Source: Cervus elaphus
Taxonomy: Eukaryota; Chordata; Mammalia; Artiodactyla; Cervidae
DNA length: 64,000 nt
Reading direction: 5' to 3'
NCBI RefSeq assembly: GCF_910594005.1
Contig: NC_057823.1
Coordinates: 101,294,015 to 101,358,014 of the forward strand
Part shown: positions 11,036-23,513 of the stretch, piece after piece
Layout of the letters: every line of letters starts with the position of its first letter
How positions within the stretch are numbered: the first letter of the stretch is position 1
The notes under the pieces: model-generated
The model's database searches: none
Seen by the model: only the letters and a program-made list of their open reading frames with translations
Told to the model about the DNA's origin: nothing
Program-made: the position numbers and the translations under genes

Positions 11036-11628
11036 GTAATGAATAGACAGAACCATTATCGTTTAATATCAGATACTGATCACTTACCTGGATGTTACAG
11101 TGAAGACTCCATCTCAATGTGTGCCGAATTCCCAAGGGCACAGACCAAAACAATGGGTTGAAAGTGGCTCTACATTTTATAACCATTGATGAAGAACCTG
11201 GAAAGGGGATGGTAAGCCACTGCAAACCTCTGCTGAGTGCCTACCTCAAGCATATAAGAAAGCCTGGATAGGCTGAAAGAGACGATTGTTTTTAGAAGGT
11301 AATTTACTTGGAGAGAGTTTTGGAGGACTACACATCTCCATCACCTCACTGTGGTGAGGACAGGGTTGCATTCTTTCTCACCTAAATGAGGAAGGATCTC
11401 CAAGAGAGTCGCGGGAAGGGCTGACATGAGTCCCCTGGAGTTAAGGCACGTAAAACCTGGGTGAGAGGGTCTGCGGCTGCTCCAGCGTGAGGTGACAGAG
11501 CTGAGAGGAGAGAGCTGCTCTGGAAGCAAAATGCACTGCTGCAGCCAACAGGCGAAAAAGCACAGGCACGTGTCTCATGGACCACACGTGCCCTCGGAGG
11601 GATCCCTGTCTGGAAGGGCAGCGTGATG
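11036..11628. other. Intergenic, nothing recognised
   Basis: Mixed-composition unique sequence. Overlapping - strand frames at 11341-11768 run partly into the neighbouring SINE and have no recognisable domain. Confidence 0.55.
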
Positions 11629-11848
11629 TGCGTGCTCAGTTGCTCAATCGTATCTGACTCTCTGTGACCCCATGGGCTGTGGTCCACCAGGCTCCTCCAT
11701 CCATGGGATTTCCCAGGTAAGAATACGGGAGTGGGTTGCCATTTCCTCCTCCAGGGGATCTTCCCCACCCAGGATTGAAATCACATCTCTTGCAATGGTA
11801 GGCAGGGTTTTTGTTTTTGTTTCATCACTGAGTCACCCAAGAAGCCTG
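11629..11848 (-). mobile_element. Bov-tA SINE
   Basis: Reverse-oriented SINE from GTGCTCAGTTGCTCAATCG to GTCACCCAAGAAGCC, with a small T-rich alteration (TTTTTGTTTTTGTTTC) inside the head region. Confidence 0.88.
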
Positions 11849-11966
11849 GACAATGTGATATCCTCTGTTGAAAGATAAAGTGAGGCACATTAAAATTTTC
11901 AATAGTTAAGCAAACATCAGTGGGAATCAGGCATTGCAAAGCTGGAAGCTGTAAAAAGCCAATAAT

Positions 11967-12217
11967 CTCCAATACTCTGGCCACCTGATGTGAAGAACTG
12001 ACTCATTTGAAAAGGCCCTGACGCTGGGAAAGATTGAAGGCAGGAGGAGAAGGGGACGACAGAGGATGAGATGGTCGGATGGCATCACCAACACAATGGA
12101 CATGAGTTTGAGTAAGCTCTGGGAGGTGGTGATGGACAGGGAGGCCTGGCATGCTACAGTCCATGGGGTCGCAAAGAGTCAAATGCGACTGAGCAACTGA
12201 ACTGATCTGAACTGAAT
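11967..12217 (+). mobile_element. BovB fragment
   Basis: Forward-oriented 3' end of BovB from CTCCAATACTCTGGCCACC to ACTGAACTGATCTGAACTG. Frame broken; target duplication unclear. Confidence 0.88.
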
Positions 12218-13202
12218 AAACTGAAACCTCTGTTTAATACAGTTGGGATTCCAGAAGAAGAGCCTTCATACCCTGTGATGGTAATGGAGCCCAACTGGAA
12301 GAAGAAAGACTCCTCTTGTTTCCTAACAAGGACATAGCCAATGTCATGGGCTCTTCATTTATTATAGCCCTTCCAACTTCCTTCTCTTCTCTTTGAGAGG
12401 GTTCTCCTTTTCTTGCTGAGTGGGGACTTGGCATGTGACTTGCCGTGGCTGTAGACACCAACTGCAGTTCTCTGTTGATCTCTAATGAGCTCATCCTTGC
12501 TGGAGAAACATTTGGTGATCTATTTGTTTCAGGCCCACAAAGACATTAGGAGTTCTCCTCAGAAAGGAGTAAGGGAGAAGGCTTTTATAAAAGCAAAGCA
12601 AGGAAATTATTTGATTGGCTACAGCTTCAGTGGTTGCCTTATCTGGGAGAACCTAGTTGGTTGGTTGTGATTGGTTATTCTTGAATTTGGTTTTTTCCAT
12701 ACAAGTGCATTTACAGAACTGACTCTGGCTTGGACTATGAAGGCATTAGAGTCACCTGGTGTAATGGCATCCATATTTAATGACTTTAACACCGCAAAAG
12801 GGACGGACTGCCAGATAGTTGCTCAGGGCTCGAGGGAGGAATCCTGATGACCAGCGGGAGCCAGGCGTTGTCGGCATAACGGTGTGAAGGTTCCAGCTGC
12901 AGGGTCTTTGAGGCGCTGCCCCAGGGAAAGACCAGCGCTGCGGGATCCACCAGCACGGAAGAGCCCCAGAGGTTATGTCTGTGTCAGCCAAGTAGAGCTC
13001 CTCTGTCCCTCTCTTCTGCCATCCTCATTCCAGCTCAAGGAAGGGCTTGAGGAGCTGCCCACGCTCGGACAGGGAGGAGCACGACCGCAGAAGAAAGTTG
13101 GAACATTAATAATCACATTGCACTGAACATTTTAATTGTTCAAATGGCAGCATTCTTGTGCCTAGAAGGGATTACAGGATTCATGTTATTATTAAGATTC
13201 TG
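12218..13202. other. Intergenic, no supported gene
   Basis: The 12780-13090 part is GC-richer, with short open frames on both strands. No domain, promoter or exon structure could be supported. Confidence 0.5.
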
Positions 13203-13209
13203 AAAGTTA

Positions 13210-13398
13210 TTATTGGCTTCCCTGATAGCTCAGCTGGTAAAGAATCTGCCTGCAATGCAGGAGACCTGGGTTCGATCCCTGGGTTGGGAAGATCCCCTGG
13301 AGAAGGGATAGGCTACCCACTCCAGTATTCTGGCCTGGAGAATTCCATGGGGTCACAAAGAGTCAGACACGACTGAGTGCCTTTCACCTTCACTTTCA
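13210..13398 (+). mobile_element. Bov-tA SINE
   Basis: Forward head with GGTTCGATCCC; body ends CACGACTGAGTGCC with a CTTTCA-rich tail. Short duplication AAAGTTA at 13203-13209 and 13399-13405. Part of the 3' body is deleted relative to its siblings. Confidence 0.9.
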
Positions 13399-13849
13399 AA
13401 AGTTACAATGGCATCTGCCCAGGATTTCAACCAGGGACAGGAAAATACTTAGCCCTCCAAGTACAGTGAAAATGGATGCAGCATATATAAAATGCTTCAT
13501 ACGGGAAATATTTTCTGTTTTTACCACTGTCCTTACAATCAGACCTTATATATTATCCGACTCCCGGCTTATAGCTTTTATACTGGAGGTTAAAAGAAGG
13601 TTTTGCCAAAGATGCTAAAATAGCACACAGTCAAGAAAGAACCAAGTAGAATGCAACCATTCTTTTCCTTCCTTCAACATCCATCCACACCCAGGGGCAC
13701 GCTCTGCTCTTTAGGGTCCCAAAGGAGGGGCAAGACTGAACATCTGATTCACATTTTCTGTTCTTTGGTATGTAGTCCTTGTGAGTTGTGGGTGAGATCT
13801 GTGGTCACAGCCAAGGAAACAGTCAGGAGTGCTCATCCGGAAAGTCTTG

Positions 13850-14150
13850 CATGGAGCGGGCCCTCCAGAAGCATTGGTAGGTTGAGGACCCTCGTGGAGG
13901 TCCTGACCTGGAGCCGGCACTCCATAAGCGATTGTAGATTGAAGATTCACGTGGAGATCACAGCCTGGAGCGGGCCCTCGGTAATCGTTTGTAGAGTGAG
14001 GACTCGCGTGGAAGCCCTGGCCTGGAGCAGGCACTCTGGAAGCCTTTGCACAGTGAGGACTCGCGTGGAGGTCCTGGCATGATGAGGTTGCCCTCTGGAA
14101 GCGTTTGTAGATTGAGGACTCGCGTGGAGGTCCTGGCAGGATGAGGGGGA
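13850..14150 (+). repeat. 57-bp minisatellite, about five units
   Basis: Unit starts at 13853, 13910, 13967 and 14024 are exactly 57 bp apart, followed by variant units near 14077 and 14135. Shared blocks are GGAGCRGGCMCTC, TTTGTAGATTGAGGAC and TCGCGTGGAGGTCCTGGC. Because 57 is divisible by 3, long repeat-bearing frames stay open on both strands (13651-14082 and 13711-14159); these are by-products of periodicity rather than evidence of a protein. Confidence 0.9.
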
Positions 14151-14939
14151 CTGAATCACTCCTGGGATTTTGGTGATGAACCAGTTCTGGCCCCCAGATT
14201 AACTTGATGTCCTGTGAATGGTGCCTTCTGAATCATGTCTTTCCCCACCATTTCTTTCACAGCAGAGCATCTGTCTTTTCAGCGGCATTTTCCCAAATGA
14301 TGTTCTGCCAGCTCTACCAGGAATTAAGAGGGATACAGAAAGAGAATAAAAGCCTCTGTCATGCAAGCATTTGGGGAATTCTGCACATGTTGTCGTCACT
14401 ACTAGGACGTACACATAGGACAGATGCATATTATAGAGTCTCCGGAATGGCATACATTAATTTTGCTAAACTCAGCGTGTTCACTGACTCCATAGGAGCT
14501 CAGAACACCTTCGGTCTCAGCACACTTGCTAACATTCCTCTGACCACTGTTCTGTGTCACCCCATCTGGTTACAGAGGATGAAGGCATCGTCTCCAGAAA
14601 TGCCCTGTTCAAAGGAGCCACATGTAAGTCAGCTAGCGTGGAGATTCCCCCCAGGCTCAATTCTGGAAGGTAGAGAGCCCTGCAAGGAGGAAGGAGCCAT
14701 TGTGAAGCAAATGGTAGTGTCTGATGGGGTGACGGAGGAGCAAAAAGAGATTGCGGAGCACTGTACCTGGAAGATGGGGAGGTCAAAGGCTGCAGCGGCC
14801 CGGCGGTGAAATGCAGCGTGTTTCACAATTCCGTGTGTGACAAGATCCAGAAGGGTTATTTCATGTTGCTATAGGGAACAAAAGGCTAGAGGATGATCAA
14901 AGAGCCGTAGCCTATAATTTAGCAGCAGTAATGTTATCT
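14151..14939. other. Intergenic stretch with an unexplained 200-codon open frame
   Basis: A + strand frame runs from 14207 (ATG) to 14809 with no stop. I recognise no domain; composition is ordinary (Ser, Ala and Glu, no membrane segments or motifs). No intron signal, poly(A) signal or promoter is obvious, and the frame ends just before a MIR. It is probably fortuitous, but it is one of the longest non-repeat frames outside the CpG island. Confidence 0.35.
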
Positions 14940-15165
14940 TTGTAATAGCAGCGAGTGCTGTTTCTGCAGCCCTCACTGTCCCAGGCACTGTTCAGAGCGG
15001 ATTACAAACATGACTTCATTGACTTCTCCACACTGTAAGGTAGGTACTATCCCTTCCACCTCCATTTCAAAGACGACGGGACTAGGACACAAAGATGTTT
15101 ACTGACTCGCTCAGGGTCCAGATCATCTGTCTCCAGACTCCAAGCTCTGAATCTGGGCTGGGGCG
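14940..15165 (-). mobile_element. MIR SINE relic
   Basis: Nearly full-length MIR in reverse orientation: CCCAGGCACTGTTCAGAGC, AAGGTAGGTACTATCCC, CTCAGGGTCCAGATCATC. Confidence 0.75.
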
Positions 15166-15954
15166 GCCTTTGTGAATCCATCAGGCAGAACGAGATGCGG
15201 CTGGAGGTGATCTCAAATCATTTACTACTACAAACAACAGTTGCATGTGTTAAGGAACCTCCCCCTCTTCCTGGTCCTCTGAAATGGAGAAAGTTCTTCA
15301 CTTTAATCAAAACTGACTGATATTAATGTTTATTCCTGTAACTTCTTGATATGACCTTTTATATACCCAAGATGAAACTAAAATTGATGTCAGGGATAAC
15401 ATTCCAGGTAAAACAACTTCAGTGATAAAACTTGTTACTTCAGCAATGTTGCCCGAGGGGCAGACTTACATTTTTCATGAAAAATGTTAGGCAGAAGGTC
15501 TTGATGTCATTTCATGCACCATTTAATCAGATTTCGCTCAAGAGAGAGAAGGATTTGGAAAGCTATACTTTCCCTTTTAAAAAATATAGCTCACATTTTT
15601 TGGTATAAAAGTAATTCATGCTCACTACAGACAATTTTGGAAAAACACAAATTATAGTTAAGTAAATAAAAATTATACATAATTCTACCACCCCAAAACA
15701 TTTACTTTGATGTATTTACTTCCATTCTTTTTCTTCTATATTGAATATATATGTATGTGTTTAATGCAGTTGAAGTCTGAATATATTTTACATCTTGCAT
15801 ATTTTACTTAACATTGTGTTATGGATGCTGTATGTTGTATGTATGTTTTCCCATGTCTCAAAACAATCTTTGTATAATTGTAGTGTTTGTTCTGTCTGTT
15901 ATCTTAAGTTGCTTATTTTTGTTTTGGTGCCATCTCTGTCTTTTAATATAAGAA
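15166..15954. other. AT-rich intergenic stretch, possible ancient repeat
   Basis: The 15590-15900 part (AAAGTAATTCATGCTCACTAC, TTTTCCCATGTCTC) resembles an old mammalian interspersed repeat tail, but I cannot name the family with confidence. No gene seen. Confidence 0.4.
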
Positions 15955-15984
15955 ATATATATATATATAGATATATATATATAT
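15955..15984 (+). repeat. (AT)n microsatellite
   Basis: Thirty bases of AT dinucleotides with a single G interruption. Confidence 0.95.
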
Positions 15985-16186
15985 CTTCTACAATGATTTG
16001 TATGATTTTCACTTCTTGTTTGTACTGGCATTAAATAGGTAGGACTCTGTACAAGTCAAGATTAAAATTGACTTTTTTGACTCAGCCCATGTATATGGAT
16101 GAGAAGTTTTCTTGAGTTTCTATTTCTACATATGTCATTTTGGGATTTAAACTATTATTTAATATTTTATTTATCTATATATATAA

Positions 16187-16400
16187 GAGGCTTCCTTCAT
16201 AGCTCAGTTGGTAAAGAATCTGCCTGCAATGCAGGAGACCTAGTTTCGATTCCTGGGTTGGGAAGATCCCCTAGAGAAGAAAATGGCTACCCACTCTTGT
16301 ATTCTTGCCTGGAGAATTCCATGGACAGCGGAGCCTGGTGGGCTACAGTCCACGGGATCATAAGAGTCGGATACCACTGAGCGACTAAATCACCACCACC
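16187..16400 (+). mobile_element. Bov-tA SINE
   Basis: Forward head GCTTCCTTCATAGCTCAGTT and body ending GAGCGACTAAATCACC. Imperfect CTATATANATAA duplications flank it (about 16174 and 16399). Confidence 0.88.
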
Positions 16401-16619
16401 TATATAAATAAAGATGATTTGTTAGCATTTAAAATAATTATTATAACCATATTTACAAGTTTTTTCTTTTTACCTTTTTATTCAGACAATTTCAGACTTT
16501 TAAAATATTGCAAAACCAGAAGTAGTATAAAAAACACTCCTATAGACTCCACCCAGATTTACAAAATATTTCAATATAGTTAATACATACTTCACCAAAG
16601 AGGTATGTTGATATTAAAT

Positions 16620-17564
16620 AAGCATGTGAGAAATGTAACATCACTAGTCATTAGGAGATTGTCAGTTAAATCACTATACCTTTATTAGAATGAGTGAAAT
16701 TAAAAACACTGATTACACTAAATATTGTCAAGGAAGCAGAACACTGGAACCCTCATACACTGCTGGTGGGAATGTAAAATGGTATGACCACTTTGGGAAA
16801 AGCGTTTGACAACTTCCTTAAAAATTAAACATATGTCTATTGTGTGACCTGGTCATTGCACTTCTAGATATCCACCCTAGGTAAGTGAAAGCATATGCAA
16901 CAAATACTTGAACATGAATGTTCACAGCAGCTTTATTTGTAATATCTGTATATAGGTGAATAGATATGTTGTGATATATCCATGGTGCAGAATATGATAC
17001 AGCATTAAAACAGAACCAGCTATAGATACATGCAGCTGTATGAATGAGTCTCCACATAAATATGGTAATTATAAGAGTAAGAAAAGTGAAAGTCGCTTAG
17101 TCATCTCTGAATCTTTGCAACCCCATGGACTGTAGCCTGCCAGGCTCCTCTGTTCATGGAATTCTCCAGGCCAGAATACTGGAGTTCCCTTCTCCAGGGG
17201 ATCTTCCCAACCCAGGGATCAAACCCAGGTCTCCTGCATTGCAGGCAGACTCTTCACCAGTTGAGCGGTATACCTGGGAAGACCTGGTAGGAAACCAAGC
17301 CCCCCAGAAACAACATAGTTTCAGTTCATGTAAATAACATTTTAGAATATAAAAACCAATGTAATGACAGATCAGCGGTTGCCTGGGGTGGGAGAGAAGA
17401 CGACAGAAGCACAGGCAACTTTTGCAGCTGGTGGGCGTCTCCATCATCCTGACTGCTGGGATGGCTTCACAAGTGTGTATATGGATGAATACTTCTCAAG
17501 TGGTACTTTTTAAATCAGTGCAGTTTCCTGTATTTTCATTATACTTGAATAAATCTGTAAAAAT
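16620..17564 (+). mobile_element. Ancient L1 3' region
   Basis: Order matches the end of mammalian L1 ORF2 and its 3' UTR: GGAACCCTCATACACTGCTG, GGGAATGTAAAATGGTATG, TTCACAGCAGCTTTATTTG, CGGTTGCCTGGGGTGG, then TGAATAAATCTGTAAAAATG. It is interrupted by the younger SINE at 17082-17283. Many indels; no intact frame. Confidence 0.8.
17082..17283 (-). mobile_element. Bov-tA SINE nested in L1
   Basis: Reverse-oriented SINE from AAAGTGAAAGTCGCTTAGTC to the degenerate head CCAGTTGAGCGGTATACC. It splits the L1 copy. Confidence 0.88.
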
Positions 17565-20500
17565 GTCTAATAGCAGGCACAAAGTATTTGTTGTATATCA
17601 AGTACTGTTGTTTGGCTTTTTATAAAACATAAAAAATGTATAAAAGCATTTAGCACTATAGTAGGCACTTAAAGTAGGCACTCAATATGTTACTTGGAAA
17701 TAAATCTGATTTCCATGTAAATTTTTTCTATGAAAATGTTTGGCATAGAGTAAAAATGTTATCTCTAATTTCATGCAGAATCATAGTTTTTTAGATACAT
17801 TTTTTAGACTAAACAAAAAAACAATATAAATATAAGGATAAAACTTTTCTAGCCTGTGACACCCAATGAGAAAATAGCATGAACAGACTCACAGTCATCG
17901 GCCTTAGACTCTAAAAATAGCTATAACATACATGTATACATGCATGTAAATATATGTATTAATATAGACATGTAATACACAGAGATGTAAAAATTTAAAT
18001 TCATCCAGGGATTAAATAGATCCTTTGGAATCTATTCATTGGTATCTGGATGTCAGAGACTACAAAGTCAATTTGTTAATAAATTGCCTAAAGCATAGTT
18101 GGTGTTCAATGAATACTTTTAAAAAATGAATCAATGTACAGTTCTGTTTCTCAAATTACTTTCATATTCATGCAAAAGCCTTTCAGAGAAAATGATTTCC
18201 AGTATTTAAAAAGTAAGTTAGTTTTGGTCCTATATCCCTAAAAGTTGCTGCTATTTATGAAAACCACCAGTTTTAAATAGCTCCTAGTCCAAGATGCTTA
18301 ATAAAATGAATGCTGTTTCCAAAATTGTTTTGGCATTGAAGTTAGCATTATTTGTGTAACACTAATTGGAAACAACTAAAAATGAAGAAGTCATGCAATG
18401 GTTTAATATCAGGACATAAAAAGTAATACCATAATATCTTTGTATCTAGTTTTTCACAATTTGAATATCTGCATGTTGTCTTTACTTACAATCTCTGGTT
18501 TATTAAAGGAGAGAGCTCATTGTAGAGTTAATACTTTAAAAAAAACAGTAAAGCTAAGTTGTGAAGGTGGAAAAAGGTGAAGAGGGAAGAAATATGAGAA
18601 AAAGAAGGTGGGAAGCTGAAGATTTCTGCTATTCAGGTGCAAGACGACTAAACGTGCATACCAAATATGTGATTTCCAAAATCACTGTTGAGCCTTGAGA
18701 TGGTGTTTCAATGATTCATCAATCATTCAAAATTTATTAAACTTCCATAGTTAAGCAACTATGAGAGACACCATGATGCATGATCTCTAAATCTACAAGA
18801 AAGATAGCACATATAAGAAAGGTAGCCCCAGGCTGGAAACTGAAACTGGGGAAACACATTTATAAGGGATATATATGGAAGAGGTAAATCCAGTGAAAAA
18901 AAAAGAGAGAGAATAGGAAAGATAAAAGGAGAATCTGAGCAGCATGTCTTCTAGGAAATTGAGCTTATATTATTACTGAGAGTTATATAACTGACAGGGC
19001 ATTTAGGACATGTGAGGTATTACCGGTGGCCACTTGCATCCTGTTCTCCTCTCCTTTCAGGGGTGTAGAGCACATTTTCCAGCTCCCTTGTGGGCAGACG
19101 TGGAAATCTGACTCGCTGCAGCCAACGAGCTTTGAGCCGCAGTGGCAGGCGTCTGCTCAGGGCACAGGTGAGTGGACAGATGTCCTTTCCCCCTCTTTCT
19201 CTGCCTGGTGTCCGGGTGGGGAAATGTCCATCACTGTGTGTCCTCGAATGACTCCCTGAAGCAGAGCACTTTCCTTCCACATGTAAAGTGAGGGAGAAAT
19301 TAACTTGTGTGGTGTGAAAGGACTGAGATTTGAGACTGTTTGTTTTTAAAAGGAGAAGTTTAGCTGTCTTAACTGAAAAGGAACCAAGGGGTTAACGTTG
19401 CTACGTGTCAGAGACGTCAAAGCAGATTTTTGCCAACCAAATATGCGAGAACCTGAGGTGGCTTAAAAATAGGTATGATGATATCTTAAGGGGTTTTCTC
19501 TGTGTAAACTGGAAAACCAACATAATCTTGTGGCTCAGAGAGACTAGATAAGGCAAATACATAGCAGCATTCTTTGGTGGTATGTATTAATCTACCCTGT
19601 CCAATTTCATATCCTTATTATATTTAATCGTAGAACACAGTTTACATACGTAAAGCTTCCACATGGCAATTATCGGTGTATTGAAGAAGACATCTTACCA
19701 CTGAGGGCTATATAAAATGTAAACTTTCCATGGAGTATTTGGAACACTAAAAGATTATTTTCTACAGAGTTCTAGTAAGGTAGGCTTTAATCACCTCTTC
19801 CTACTAAGACGTACTCTTAAGTATCACAGAGTCATTCCTCCAAGATTAACTCCAGCAGAAATAGAAGCATCAAGAGAGACATGAAGCTGTCAGAAATTCC
19901 TGGGGAGATGCAGGGCTGTTTTAAACTGTTGTGTGAGGGGTTAGTGATTAACAGTCCTAGTCTAAGGCATTTTGCTCTGGACCTCAGTATTCTCTACCTT
20001 GCCTTGAGGCCATCAGTTGTGCCAGAATCCACGTAAATGCAACTGTCCTCAGGCGTAAAATCTTGGCAGCACAGATTCTGATTAGGAGCATCAAAAGTTT
20101 GTGATGACTGATAAACCTTGGATAGTCACGTCTCTTCCCCGCCACCTCATTGAAACCTCCAGGATGGGTGATGTGTACTACGATGGTGTTCTGGTACTCA
20201 GCTACTGCACCTTTAGGCTCCCCCCTCCATTCTGCCCCAACAAGCATCAGGTCTGAGACAGATGGAAGTCTGACCCTTGACTTTCCCCCATCTGTGTTAC
20301 TGGACAGAGCAATGAATACCTCAAGAGGAATACTAACTGACAGGCCAAAAGGGGAAGATAGCTGGAAGCATAGCTCTTTCCAAGGAAAACAGCAGAGTGG
20401 ATGGCTGGCTGAGTCCATCAAAAAAGAAGCAAGCTTTAAAACTGATGGGGCAAAGATAAAAAAATCAGCATTTAATATATAGCAAAACAGGTAAGGAAAG

Positions 20501-20610
20501 ACATTAACAGCATGAAACAATAAGGAAGTGTAAAAGAAAAGGACCAAGTAGAAATATAATGTGTAAAAAAAAGCAGTAGCTGGAATACAGGACACAGTGT
20601 GGCTGTTACT
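17565..20610. other. 3-kb intergenic stretch without named features
   Basis: AT-rich unique-looking sequence. The 19020-19260 part is GC-richer and may be an old repeat. A - strand 217-codon frame at 19984-20637 has no recognisable domain, overlaps a + strand frame and ends inside BovB sequence, so I do not call a gene. Confidence 0.45.
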
Positions 20611-21060
20611 GCTTTTCAGCTGCTGACTCGTGCCCAACTCTTTGCAACCCCACGGACTGCAGCACGCCAGACTTCCCTGTCCTTCACTGTCTCCCGGGGT
20701 TTGCTCAGATTCTTGTCCACTGAGTTAGTGATGCTATCTAACCATCTTATCCTCTGCCACCCTCTTCTCCTTTTGCCTTCAATCTTTCCCAGCATCAAGG
20801 TCTTTTCCAATGAGTTTGCTCTTTGCATCAGGTAGTCAAAGTTCTGGAGCTTCAGCTTCAGCATCATCAGTGAGTATTCAGGGGTGATTTCCTTTAGGAT
20901 GGACTGGTTGGATCTCCTTGCAGTCCAAGGGACTCTGAAGAGTCTTCTCCAACACCACAGTTCAAAAGCCTCAGTTCTTCAGTGCTCAGCCTTCTTTATG
21001 GTTCAACTCTCACATCCATACATGGCTACTGGAAAAACCATAGCTTTGACTATACAGACC
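20611..21060 (-). mobile_element. BovB fragment, about 450 bp
   Basis: Reverse-oriented BovB 3' part from CTGCTGACTCGTGCCCAAC to ATAGCTTTGACTATACAG, more diverged than the copy at 23514. Confidence 0.9.
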
Positions 21061-21957
21061 ACAGACCACAATAGATGAGGTAAAATGTAGAATTAATACA
21101 GCTGAGGAATTGATTAACAGATTGGAAATTTTGATTAAGGCACTCTCCTAGAAGGAATCAGGAAAAGATAATGACATAGAAAATAGAAAAGTTAAGCAAT
21201 ATGAAGGTGATACATTGTTCATAAGAAATTGTTACTTTTCGAAGCTATCAATTTGCCTGTTAATTGAACCAAATTGGCCTTGTTTAACAAGGCTGATCAT
21301 AAAGATAATCCAATCTGGTTTGAGGACATGAATAACTAACATAAGAGCAAAACCACTTATTCAGCAAGACCAGGGAAAATGTATTTTTCCTTGGATAGAT
21401 GCCATATTTCTTATTATTTTAAAGTCCTAAGCATATAATCTTCTGAATGAACATATTATGCTATCTGATAACTATGAAGAATTATATATAGATTAATATC
21501 CTAATGGGAGAAAATTAGAATAAACATAATCATATCCATTTAATAGTGTTTGTCATCATTTTATTGCAAAGTAACCTTGCTTAGATAGGTAGCAGTTCTT
21601 GAAAATGAGTGTAAGTAATGTTTTATAACCAATCAGAATTTTTGTTCTCTTCTCAGTTTTTGGTCCTCCAGCTAAACATCAGTGTTTTAGGGAAGAATAC
21701 CATCACTGTCCTCACCATTACCACCATCGTCTTTATCATCATCACCCTCTTGGATGTGAGTATTCCCAGCCCTCTCCTCCTCAAACAGACACAAACCAGC
21801 AAAGGCTTGTTTCAGATTGTATGAGTGTTGGCATTTCCTTGCCACCCATCTCCTTATACCATGCCTTAAAACATAAGTGCCCAGTTTTTTTGCGTGTTTG
21901 ATTTTGCTAAATCATTGGCAAAATGTTCCATCCTTCTTTTCTTCCTTCTTTCCTTTC
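21061..21957. other. AT-rich intergenic stretch
   Basis: No supported feature. Confidence 0.55.
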
Positions 21958-22065
21958 CTTGGCATTTGTTGAGCACTCATTATGTACCAGTACTGAATGA
22001 TGTTGGTGATAAAAGAGGAAAAAAAAGCTATGGCCCCTGACTTTTGCAAGACCTCAAGGGTTGGT
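21958..22065 (+). mobile_element. L2 LINE 3' fragment
   Basis: TGTTGAGCACTCATTATGTAC followed by diverged L2-like sequence. Confidence 0.6.
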
Positions 22066-23500
22066 GAGCAGTTGTTACACACTGGGTTGTCCTGTGCTAA
22101 ATGTCCTGGGAGCTGGGGGATTTGAGGAAGCAGAAATTCTGGACCATGAAGATACTGACTATGTGTCACAGATATGTTCTCAGGGTGTGGGGACAAAGAA
22201 TGTTTCTAGTCCAGGATACGCAGCCATGGAAAAGCAAGGGGGGAAAATGTGACTACAGAGATATGATGAAGGTAAGCTGGGTTTTAGGGAATAAAGAATG
22301 ATCAGCAACTCCTCCAGGAACATAGGAATGTTTCTGCCTCATTCTCTCACAGACTTCACACACATACACAAACACACCCCTGGTTTGAGCTAAGGACCAA
22401 CCTTCAGCACACACACTGTGATGTTAAAAACCAGCTCTTCCTGACTCTGATGATTTAGCACTGGGAAACAAAGGCCTTCGTTTGCCTGATGACTATGATA
22501 CAGTTAAAAGTGTAGTGTCTCTGAGATGGCCACGTTGCTAAGTAGCACAAGGACCAAAGTGCAGATTTATGATTTCTGGCTGATGAGTCACGAGGATGGG
22601 TGTACCTTTCAAAAATAATCAATAAAGTGATAGTGCAGAAATCGCAGGGCCTTATAAGGAAGTCACAGTCATGCTACCATTTGCTAATGGTACTTAATGT
22701 GATGACATGTTGATTAAGGTCACTGAATTGATCGCGGTGTATGTATCACTTCTTGAAAGACTAGAAGCTGTCAGATGTTGTAGAAGAGGTGAATACAGGG
22801 AAGATCTCTGTAAGACAGCCACGGGTCTTTTTCCAATAAGTAGTTATATGTTCAAGGAACAGAAAGCGTAGCTAGAAGAAATGGACTCTAACGCTCTTGT
22901 CTTCAGGGTTTCCCTGGACAGAGGTCTAAATAGGCCAACAAGAGGACCTTGATAACCTGTCTAAACCTATGACGGTGTGTGCACTTCTTACTCAAGTCCT
23001 ACATAAGCAGGTTTCTAATCTCAAATTGGTTTTCTCTGCGAGGAAAAAATAATTCCCTTCAAAAGTGATTAAGTAGACTTTCTACTCCAAATTCATCTCG
23101 AGTGACTTTGGGTAGTGATTTTTTCCCAGGAAGTGGGTAAGTTGATCTTCACAGTTGGAAAATCACCAACAGCAGTATAGTCTGAGAGAAAGAGAAACCG
23201 CACAATACTTTTTGAGTCCCAGTTTATCCTCCATAGCTATATGCCTCACAATAACGTTTCAAAGCCTGTGTCACACACAACAGAAGGGGAGGCCAGTCTT
23301 GGAATAAGCCAACCTCTTTTTATAAATGAAAAAAATAGTGTCACTGAGATTGTGAACATTTAGGTCTATACCATTCTGTCTCTGGGAGTCTTCTATTCAT
23401 GAATTCTGCTGAATACTTAGGCAGAATGATAACTTCAATACAAAAATCTCCTCAGAGTTAAAAGAAATCTAAGAAATGATAATGACTTGTTTGGCATACA
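22066..23500. other. Intergenic, nothing recognised
   Basis: Unique-looking sequence with a CACA-rich patch near 22360. Short open frames at 22061-22301 lack any signature. Confidence 0.55.
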
Positions 23501-23513
23501 TTAACATATCTGT

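Noticed and set aside
13850..14150. CRISPR-like array
   Set aside because: The units are contiguous 57-bp tandem repeats without unique spacers, in a mammalian genome.
19984..20637. 217-codon - strand frame
   Set aside because: No domain, overlaps an opposing frame, begins in BovB sequence and shows no exon signals.
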